Assembly: GCA_030597345.1 (NCBI GenBank)
Contig: JAUVSA010000137.1
Coordinates: 1 to 6,018, forward strand
Direction: 5' to 3'
DNA: 6,018 bases
DNA from: Bacillota bacterium
GTDB taxonomy: Bacteria > Armatimonadota > Hebobacteria > Hebobacterales > Hebobacteraceae
The notes below the pieces were generated by a model. That model did no database searches. It saw only the letters and a list, made by a program, of their open reading frames with translations, and was not told the DNA's origin. Within the stretch, counting starts at the first letter, position 1, and the number at the start of each line of letters is the position of its first letter. Shown here piece after piece: positions 1-5,195 of this stretch. Both the position numbers and the translations under genes were made by a program.

Positions 1-481
1 GCAGCCGTCGGCCGGCAGAGAGGAGGAGGTCGCCCGGGCGGACGGTGCGCAGGGACCGGTCGAAGATCGACAGGAGATAGACGCGAGACGCGCCGGAGAG
101 AATGCCGAGAAGCTGAGCCCAACGCTGGGCGCCCCGTTCCTCATCGGCCAGCACAAGGAATGCCTCGGGGCGGAGACGGCGGAGGAGGCGCAGGGCGCCG
201 CGGGTCGGAGAGAAGCGGCGCGCGGGAGGGACAACTTCGCGCGGAAGCGCGGCGATCAGGTCGGCAGCACGGCCCTGCCAGAGAGGACGGTCAGTTGCGA
301 GGAGCAGGGTCAGCGGGGTGTTGGGGGCAAGCAGGGCGGCGGTCTGGAGCCACTGCTCGATGGTGTGCCGCGAGCAGGGAGCAGCGACAACGAGTCGCTC
401 GGCGGCGAGGAGCTCCTGGAGGGCGGTGTGCAGGGAGCGGAAGGCGCCAGTCACTACTTGATTGTCGCCGATCACTGTCAT
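1..481 (-). CDS. Unrecognised protein, 3' part missing at left window edge
   Basis: An open frame of 160 codons without a stop runs from an ATG at 481 off the left edge, so the C-terminal part is missing. The ATG is the first usual start after an in-frame TAA near 552; no clear ribosome binding site precedes it. The protein starts MTVIGDNQVVTGAF. It shows alternating strand-helix stretches (LVVAAPCS at about residues 30-37, LTLLLATD at 58-64, AFLVLADEERGAQRW at 107-121, and ASRVYLLSIFD at 131-141), which suggests a Rossmann-like alpha/beta fold. There is no signal peptide or membrane helix. An arginine-rich stretch before the third strand and the pattern LSGASRVYL are faintly reminiscent of GT-B glycosyltransferase N-terminal halves, which would fit a glycan cluster, but this is inference from pattern only. 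The gap to the upstream methyltransferase is 64 bases on the same strand, so it is probably co-transcribed with it. Confidence 0.72.
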   Translation of the reverse strand, partial: MTVIGDNQVVTGAFRSLHTALQELLAAERLVVAAPCSRHTIEQWLQTAALLAPNTPLTLLLATDRPLWQGRAADLIAALPREVVPPARRFSPTRGALRLLRRLRPEAFLVLADEERGAQRWAQLLGILSGASRVYLLSIFDRSLRTVRPGDLLLSAGRRL

Positions 482-545
482 GGACGGTTGGGCGCTGTCC
501 CGAAGATCACTGCCATCAGGGATACTCGGCGAAGGACTGTTTGGA

Positions 546-1550
546 TCACTTTATCCTCTTGAGATAGCCGCGCGGGTTGAAGGTGAGGAAGAACTTCTCT
601 TTGCCTTCATCAATGACGAAGGCGCTGTTCTCGGCCAAGAACGCGTCAACAGCCTCCATGGGGCCAGGGCCTGCTTCAGGCGCCACGGGATGGCCGCCGA
701 TATTGGTGTCCTCCACGATCAAGTAGCTGCCGCTGGTCACAAAGCTGCTGTAGGCGCGTAGCTCGGCGAGGACATGATCTTTGCGGTGGTCCGAATCGAG
801 GAGGACAAGAGCGCGGTCTTCTTCGGCGACGGCGCTTTTCACTTGCTCGAGGATGGCGGGCGAAATGGAGGAACCGTGCAAGTACGTGATGCGCGGATGC
901 TGGGGGCGGCCGGGCTTGTCCTCGATGTCAATCGTGATGACCCTTCCGTTCCCGACGAGATCGCAGATGCTGGCCAGGAAGAGGGCGCTGCCCCCACTGG
1001 CCGTGCCGCATTCGATGATGAGGTCGGGCTTGAGGTCGTGGATGATCTCCTGGTAGATCCAGAGGTCGAGCGGGCATTTCAGCGCGCTGACGCCCAGCCA
1101 AGAGGTTCTGGTGAAGGCGTTGGATTCGTAGTAGAGCCTATGAAACGAGTCGACAACTGCGGTGGGGTCGTCAACAGCCGCGGCACTTGGCGATCCGGTG
1201 CGGCGGCGCTTCCGCGCCAGCCGCCCGCGGCCGCGCAGGAGCCCGCTGAGGAAGCCGCCAGCAGTGGCGAAGAACATGGAGGGGAGGAAGGCCCAGAGGG
1301 ATTCGCGGAACGAGAGGAGCGCCAAGGCCAGATAGAGGGCGGCCACCGCGACGCCTGAGAAGGCGCGCATCCCGGTCGCCGGTGCTCTGCCACGGCCGAT
1401 GGGATAGGCGAGAAGGTGGGCGAGGCCGGCGGACAGGACGATGGCAAGGAGGAGGCCGGCAAGAGGGTGACGACCCCCCACGAAGGCAAGCAGTGCCAAC
1501 AGCAGGGCGGCCACCAGGCCGTAGAGTATGTGGCGCTGTAGTCTACTCAC
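546..1550 (-). CDS. Membrane-anchored CmcI-type (rhamnosyl O-methyltransferase family) methyltransferase
   Basis: The 334-residue protein has two parts. Residues 1-110 hold four hydrophobic helices (about 8-25, 28-49, 63-82, 84-105) followed by a basic linker (RGRGRLARKRRR, 106-117), which places the rest in the cytoplasm. Residues about 135-334 match the CmcI / rhamnosyl O-methyltransferase family: WLGVSALKCPLDLWIYQEII, then KPDLIIECGTASGGS (174-188, SAM-binding loop), VITIDIE (204-210), LLDSDH (250-255), YLIVEDT (276-282) and the family's typical end FLTFNPRGYLKR. In CmcI, an Asp and a Glu-Asp pair bind magnesium; D254, E280 and D281 have the matching spacing. Members methylate sugar hydroxyls or act in natural-product tailoring. 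The frame stays open far upstream to 2042, but that part lies over the previous gene in another frame and is not protein-like. GTG at 1550, preceded by AGGAG at a 4-base gap, is the sensible start. The acceptor substrate is unknown. Confidence 0.88.
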   Translation of the reverse strand: MSRLQRHILYGLVAALLLALLAFVGGRHPLAGLLLAIVLSAGLAHLLAYPIGRGRAPATGMRAFSGVAVAALYLALALLSFRESLWAFLPSMFFATAGGFLSGLLRGRGRLARKRRRTGSPSAAAVDDPTAVVDSFHRLYYESNAFTRTSWLGVSALKCPLDLWIYQEIIHDLKPDLIIECGTASGGSALFLASICDLVGNGRVITIDIEDKPGRPQHPRITYLHGSSISPAILEQVKSAVAEEDRALVLLDSDHRKDHVLAELRAYSSFVTSGSYLIVEDTNIGGHPVAPEAGPGPMEAVDAFLAENSAFVIDEGKEKFFLTFNPRGYLKRIK

Positions 1551-1560
1551 AATGCTCCTG
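1551..1560 (-). promoter_or_regulatory. Ribosome binding site that fixes the GTG start at 1550
   Basis: On the minus strand the bases read CAGGAGCATT directly before GTG. The AGGAG core is a strong Shine-Dalgarno match, with a short 4-base spacer to the GTG. It is the clearest ribosome binding site in the window. It supports a non-ATG start that places the first membrane helix right at the N-terminus, against the much longer open frame that begins at 2042. Confidence 0.7.
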
Positions 1561-1591
1561 TGGGGCGAGCGGCACCCGACCCAGACCGAAG

Positions 1592-2575
1592 CTAGCTCGG
1601 GGCGGTCGCTGGGTCGCCCACCTCCCGGGGAGGCGCATCGGCCGATCCGTCCTTCCGGACTACAATGGTGAATCCATTTCCGGCTTTGTCGTCCACATCC
1701 TGGGCTTCGACGAGCTTCCATCCCAAGTAGTCGATGAGCTCGACCACATCCTCCGTTATCCAGACCGAGTGATGAGCATCGCTGCCGGGGCACTCGCCAG
1801 TCCTGTGGCGGTGGACGAGCTCGGCGAGATCGGTGCGAGGCCGGTCTCTGTCGAAAGTGCGCTCCTTGTGGGGGATGATCATGAAGAGATAGCCATGCTT
1901 GCGGGTCACGCGGTACCAATCCTTGAGGGCCTTGATGGGATCGGGGAGGCGCTCCAGGCCATGGGAGGTAACGACGAAGTCTTGGCTGTCGTCGAAGAGA
2001 GGAAGCTCGTCGCCCTGCGCGACGATGGCCACCCGGAGGCACTTGCCGCAGATCTCGAATTCGGCCTGTTTGTAAACGGTGTCAGTAGCGGCAGTGTAGT
2101 CGATGTTTATGGTCTTGAGCCCAACGGGGTTGTGTGCGGAGCCGCCAATCTCGATACCGCTGAGGCCGTCGAGGTACTCATGCGCGAGGGCGCTCTCCCT
2201 TGCGGGGACTTTCTTCTTCTCCTGCCGCCAGCGACCGCGCGCCCGGCCGATGAAGTGGGACAGCACCGTTGCCGCGAGGCCCAAGCTCACGAACGGACGC
2301 CACCCCTGGCCGGAATATGAGAGGAGGAGGAGAGAGAGCAGGAACAGCGCGGCCGCGCTGATCGGTATCGCATAAAGGAGACTCCGACCGCGGCCGCTAC
2401 GCAGGAGCCGCCCCTTGGTGATGAGGTGAGAGCCGGAGAGGTAGGATAGCGCGGCGGCCAAGAGGAGGAGGGTGAGGCCTCCGGCGCGGGCATTCTCCCC
2501 GCTGACTGGCACCAAAAGGGCAACGAGAAGCAATAAGGCGAGACCCAGAAGCCAGTACTTCCGCCGCCGCCTCAT
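1592..2575 (-). CDS. Membrane-anchored class I SAM methyltransferase (Methyltransf_11-like)
   Basis: The 327-residue protein starts MRRRRKYWLLGL. Residues 1-110 contain four hydrophobic helices (about 7-25, 32-48, 66-87, 92-110); a basic stretch (RARGRWRQEKKK, 111-122) then leads to a cytoplasmic domain. Residues about 132-308 are a class I methyltransferase: GIEIGGSAHNPVG (140-152) is the SAM-binding glycine loop, INIDY (156-160) carries the acidic residue expected at the end of the second strand, LPLFDDSQDFVVTSHGLERLPDP (191-213) is the classic Methyltransf_11 motif block, and KALKDWYRVTRKHGYLFMIIP (215-235) follows the usual helix-strand pattern. The frame is open further upstream to 2719, but that overlaps the ABC gene, so ATG 2575 is chosen. 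The tail after 308 is a short disordered stretch. A 43-base gap separates it from the ABC gene and 41 bases separate it from the next methyltransferase. Substrate unknown; a lipid-linked glycan is a plausible guess. Confidence 0.87.
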   Translation of the reverse strand: MRRRRKYWLLGLALLLLVALLVPVSGENARAGGLTLLLLAAALSYLSGSHLITKGRLLRSGRGRSLLYAIPISAAALFLLSLLLLSYSGQGWRPFVSLGLAATVLSHFIGRARGRWRQEKKKVPARESALAHEYLDGLSGIEIGGSAHNPVGLKTINIDYTAATDTVYKQAEFEICGKCLRVAIVAQGDELPLFDDSQDFVVTSHGLERLPDPIKALKDWYRVTRKHGYLFMIIPHKERTFDRDRPRTDLAELVHRHRTGECPGSDAHHSVWITEDVVELIDYLGWKLVEAQDVDDKAGNGFTIVVRKDGSADAPPREVGDPATAPS

Positions 2576-2576
2576 C

Positions 2577-2596
2577 CTCGGAGCGCGCCTTCCGAG
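2577..2596 (-). other. Small inverted repeat just upstream of the first methyltransferase
   Basis: A perfect 6-bp inverted repeat (CTCGGA / TCCGAG) flanks an 8-base loop, lying in the 43-base gap between the ABC gene and the methyltransferase. In the mRNA the stem ends one base before the ATG at 2575, and its 3' arm takes up most of the only GAGG next to the start; GGAAGG lies in the 5' arm and loop. It could lower translation of the methyltransferase relative to the exporter. No T-run follows, so it is not an intrinsic terminator. A stem this short also arises by chance in GC-rich DNA. Confidence 0.35.
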
Positions 2597-2618
2597 CGTG
2601 TTACGTGATCCGGGGGTT

Positions 2619-4430
2619 TTACTGCGGGTGCATGCCATAGAGCTTTCGGTAAGGGCCATCGCGCTCGAGGAGAGAAGCGTGAGTCCCCTCCTCCACGATC
2701 CGGCCATCGGCGAGCACAAGAATGCGGTCCGCGTTCCGGATCGTCGAGAGACGATGCGCGATCACCAGCGTGGTTCGTCCCTCCATCAGGCGCTCCAGGG
2801 CATCCTGCACCAGCACCTCTGACTGCGTGTCCAGGGAGCTGGTGGCCTCGTCCAGGATGAGAATCCGCGGGTCCTTCAGCAGCGCGCGCGCAATCGCGAT
2901 CCGCTGCCTTTGGCCTCCGGAGAGCTTCACACCTCGCTCTCCCACCTCCGTCTCGTATCCCCCAGGCATCCCGGCGATGAACTCGTCGGCGCCGGCCGCC
3001 TTCGCCGCGGCCATAACCTCTTCGTCGCTTGCTTCCATGCGGCCATAACGGATGTTGTCCGCTACCGTCCCCCCGAAGAGGACCGTCTCCTGGGGGACGA
3101 GGCCGATCTGCGAACGGAGCGAGTCGAGAGTCACCCCGCGGATGTCCCTTCCATCAACTTCGACTCGCCCCTCGGTTGGGTCGTAGAAGCGCAGCAGCAG
3201 GTTCGCCAAGCTCGTCTTCCCCGCCCCCGAGGGGCCTACCAGCGCGCACACCTCCCCGGGCGCGATCTCGACACTGACCCGATTCAGCACCACTTCGCCG
3301 TCCGGGTACCGAAAGGAGACGTCGCGCAGTGCGATCCGCCCCTTCAGCCGCGGCAGCGGCTCAGCATCGGGTCGTTCCGCGATGTCGGGCTCGCGGTCGA
3401 TGATCTCGCCCAGGCGCCCCAACGCCGCGAGCGATTGCTGCACTCTCAGATGCAGCGATCCAAACTTCACGAAGTACACGCCGATGCGCTGTGTGATCGT
3501 GAAGTAGAACATCACGTCTGCAAGCGCGAACTGACCCCTGATGATGAGCGCTCCGGCGTAGGTCACCACGAGCACAAACGCGGCCGTGGACAGAAACAGG
3601 ATCGCCTGCGGTGCGAGCGCGCCTACGCGCGCGACGCGGATGAACGCATCGAACGTGTTCTCGTTCAGCCTCCTGAACTGCTCGATCTCGTAGCCCTCTC
3701 GCGCGAACGACTGAATGACGCGTATGGATGCCAGTCGCTCGTGGAGCCGGGCGTTCAAGTCCGCGATGCGCTCCTGCTGGCTCTGCGTGAGCCGCCTAAT
3801 CCGCCGTCCCATCCGGGACACGACGAGAGCCGTCACCGGCGCGAAGATGATCACCAGCAGCGTCAGCTTCCAGTCCATCACGAGCAGCATCGCCAGTCCC
3901 CCCGCGACGATCAGAGGGGCGATGACGTAGTTCGTCATGTCGGCGGTGACGAGCTGCTGCACGAGGGCGACGTCGTTGGTCAAGCGAGACATGAGGTCGC
4001 CCACCCGCTGCGACTCATAGAAGGAAAGGGAGAGACGCTGCAGGCGCTCGAAGAGGCGTGTCCGCAGATCGATGAGCACGCGACCGCCGACGAATTGCCC
4101 GAGATAGAGCCGCCAGTACGCCAGCCCGCCTCGCAGGAATGCCACGACCACGGTAGCCGCGAAGATCACCAGCAGCGCGCGCAGCCTCGCCTCAGGAGCG
4201 GCGTCGAAGAAGCGATCCATCCTCTGGGCGAGACCCTCCAGCGCCCCCAGCTTGCCGAAGAGTGCCCCAGCCTCGCCGTCGCCCGGCGCGAGCACCCTGA
4301 ACAGCGCCGCCACCAGCCCCGGCAGCAGCATCACCTCGACCACCGTCGCTCCCACAATCACGAGCAGGAGCAAGACGACGCGTCGTCGCTGGGGTCGCAG
4401 TAGCTCGAGCAGGAACCGTAGCACGTGCAT
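2619..4430 (-). CDS. ABC exporter half-transporter (membrane domain fused to ATPase)
   Basis: This 603-residue protein is a complete type IV (MsbA/BmrA/Sav1866-like) half-transporter that would work as a dimer in the inner membrane and use ATP to move a substrate outward or flip a lipid. The membrane domain spans about residues 15-330, with helices near 17-45, 84-105, 165-184, 187-206, 272-290 and 293-315; the loop between helices 1 and 2 is rather long (about 46-83) and contains an amphipathic-looking stretch. The ATPase domain shows every key element: aromatic A-loop Y375, Walker A GPSGAGKT (399-406), Q-loop Q447, signature LSGGQ (503-507), Walker B ILILDE (523-528), D-loop SSLD (531-534) and switch histidine H559. 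Length is normal for the family. ATG 4430 is the start; there is little Shine-Dalgarno sequence before it. It appears to be the first gene of the unit that continues with two membrane methyltransferases, so its cargo may be their product. Sequence alone cannot separate a lipid or glycolipid flippase from a drug or peptide exporter. Confidence 0.96.
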   Translation of the reverse strand: MHVLRFLLELLRPQRRRVVLLLLVIVGATVVEVMLLPGLVAALFRVLAPGDGEAGALFGKLGALEGLAQRMDRFFDAAPEARLRALLVIFAATVVVAFLRGGLAYWRLYLGQFVGGRVLIDLRTRLFERLQRLSLSFYESQRVGDLMSRLTNDVALVQQLVTADMTNYVIAPLIVAGGLAMLLVMDWKLTLLVIIFAPVTALVVSRMGRRIRRLTQSQQERIADLNARLHERLASIRVIQSFAREGYEIEQFRRLNENTFDAFIRVARVGALAPQAILFLSTAAFVLVVTYAGALIIRGQFALADVMFYFTITQRIGVYFVKFGSLHLRVQQSLAALGRLGEIIDREPDIAERPDAEPLPRLKGRIALRDVSFRYPDGEVVLNRVSVEIAPGEVCALVGPSGAGKTSLANLLLRFYDPTEGRVEVDGRDIRGVTLDSLRSQIGLVPQETVLFGGTVADNIRYGRMEASDEEVMAAAKAAGADEFIAGMPGGYETEVGERGVKLSGGQRQRIAIARALLKDPRILILDEATSSLDTQSEVLVQDALERLMEGRTTLVIAHRLSTIRNADRILVLADGRIVEEGTHASLLERDGPYRKLYGMHPQ

Positions 4431-4445
4431 GAGGAGGTCCAGCCG

Positions 4446-4464
4446 GCGGCCGGTCGCCGGCCGC
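4446..4464 (-). promoter_or_regulatory. Perfect GC hairpin at the predicted 5' end of the ABC transporter mRNA
   Basis: GCGGCCGG and CCGGCCGC form a perfect 8-bp stem around a 3-base loop. The stem begins within about one base of the transcription start predicted from the promoter just upstream, and ends 15 bases before the ABC start codon. Such a 5'-terminal hairpin could protect the mRNA from decay or affect translation initiation. No run of T follows it on the minus strand, so it is unlikely to be an intrinsic terminator for the upstream genes, though a role in ending their transcription by another route cannot be excluded. Confidence 0.5.
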
Positions 4465-4469
4465 GCTGA

Positions 4470-4498
4470 AGAATAGTTTAATCCGCGCGGGGTGTCAA
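4470..4498 (-). promoter_or_regulatory. Sigma-70-type promoter for the ABC transporter unit
   Basis: On the minus strand there is a perfect -35 box TTGACA (4498-4493), a 17-base spacer (4492-4476) and a -10 box TATTCT (4475-4470) matching four of six consensus bases, including the key first T, second A and last T. The predicted start of transcription is near 4463, about 33 bases before the ABC start codon. The AT-rich patch stands out in GC-rich surroundings. The -35 box contains the TGA stop codon of the TIM-barrel gene, so the two units are packed with no spare sequence. Whether this organism's main sigma factor uses these boxes is assumed. Confidence 0.62.
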
Positions 4499-5190
4499 GC
4501 GCACGCCGCCGCGACTGCGGCGGCGAAGCGTTCGGCGGCCGCCCGCAGTCCGGCCGCCTCGCGGCCGGTCACGACCGCGCCGATCATCACGGCATTGATG
4601 CCCGCCTCGCCGACGAGGACAGCCACGTCTTCCGGCTCGATCGCGCGCTCGGTGGGAACGATGATCGGCAGTCCGGTTGCCCGGCGGATTCTCCGATATG
4701 CCGCCAGGGCAGCCACACACAGCGGCCGGCCATATCCCTCCGGCGGGACAACCGCGGCCTCGATCATCTCGACTCCCAGGGCATCCAACTCGGGCACCGA
4801 CTCCAGCGGGAATTCCCCATCGACGGCCGCGGCGCATGTCATACCCTCGAAGGATGCCATCCAGCCCGGCATATCGCGGGCGAACATGTCGAAGAAGTCC
4901 AGCCCGATGGCGGCAAGTTCCTCCATCTCCTGCTGCGTCGGAAGACGTTCGGCCGTTCCGGGAACGATGCCGGTCGGCAGCCCCAGCGAGAGGATCTCCT
5001 CCAGCGCGCGGCGCTCTTCTTTCAGGCTTCCAAAATGGGTCCCGGAAGCCTGATGCGTTACGTTGAGGTGCACCTTCAGCGCATCGGCGCCCCCCTCTGC
5101 GGCGGCGCTCGCGAGTTCGGGGCAATTCCGCGGGAGACTGACGATAAGCCGCGGGCCGCCCGCCAGCAGGCCGAGCAAAGCGCCTGACAT
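4495..5190 (-). CDS. TIM-barrel-like protein of unknown function
   Basis: The 231-residue soluble protein has the repeated strand-helix rhythm of a (beta/alpha)8 barrel: RLIVSLP (14-20), ADALKVHLNV (35-44), GLPTGIVPG (70-78), LDFFDMFARD (98-107), CAAAVDG (119-125), VEMIEAAVVPP (140-150), LPIIVPTERAI (174-184) and INAVMIGAVVTG (198-209). Conserved-looking polar residues sit at strand ends (K39, H41, E145, T180, E181, R182), where barrel enzymes place active sites, and the last segment, ending in GAVVTG, resembles the phosphate-binding end seen in barrels such as ThiE, HisA or GGGP-synthase-like proteins. I do not recognise the specific family, so no reaction is given. The start ATG is 5 bases after the stop of the J-domain gene; a purine-rich GGGGGAG lies about 11 bases upstream of it. 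The pair is probably co-transcribed and translationally coupled. The C-terminus is alanine-rich. Confidence 0.85.
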   Translation of the reverse strand: MSGALLGLLAGGPRLIVSLPRNCPELASAAAEGGADALKVHLNVTHQASGTHFGSLKEERRALEEILSLGLPTGIVPGTAERLPTQQEMEELAAIGLDFFDMFARDMPGWMASFEGMTCAAAVDGEFPLESVPELDALGVEMIEAAVVPPEGYGRPLCVAALAAYRRIRRATGLPIIVPTERAIEPEDVAVLVGEAGINAVMIGAVVTGREAAGLRAAAERFAAAVAAACA

Positions 5191-5195
5191 GAGTG

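Noticed and set aside
1551..2042. N-terminal extension of the CmcI-type methyltransferase back to 2042
   Set aside because: The added residues are low-complexity Arg/Pro/Ser/Gly sequence in a shifted frame over the previous gene, and a good ribosome binding site precedes GTG 1550.
1382..2320. A 312-codon open frame on the plus strand over the first methyltransferase
   Set aside because: The opposite strand has clear methyltransferase motifs and membrane helices; the plus-strand product resembles no fold and begins with low-complexity Gly/Arg sequence.
2316..2346. Purine-rich run (GAGAGGAGGAGGAGAGAGAG) on the plus strand, looking like a repeat or multiple Shine-Dalgarno sites
   Set aside because: On the minus strand it is simply CTC/TCC codons for the Leu/Ser-rich third membrane helix of the first methyltransferase.
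2576..2719. N-terminal extension of the first methyltransferase back to 2719
   Set aside because: It would overlap the 3' end of the ABC gene by about 100 bases and place non-hydrophobic sequence before a typical MRRRRK membrane-protein start.
2910..4403. A 497-codon open frame on the plus strand, fully opposite the ABC transporter gene
   Set aside because: Its product is rich in Arg, His, Gln, Glu and Asp without any domain pattern, and the minus strand here encodes an ABC exporter with every motif intact. Long antisense frames are common in GC-rich DNA.
4446..4464. The GC hairpin as an intrinsic terminator of the J-domain/TIM-barrel unit
   Set aside because: No T-run follows the stem on the minus strand, and a promoter lies directly upstream of it; a 5' leader hairpin explains its position better.
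4478..5125. A 215-codon Arg/Gly-rich open frame on the minus strand, one frame off from the TIM-barrel gene
   Set aside because: Its composition is typical of a frame-shifted reading of GC-rich coding DNA, while the overlapping frame gives a well-formed barrel protein.
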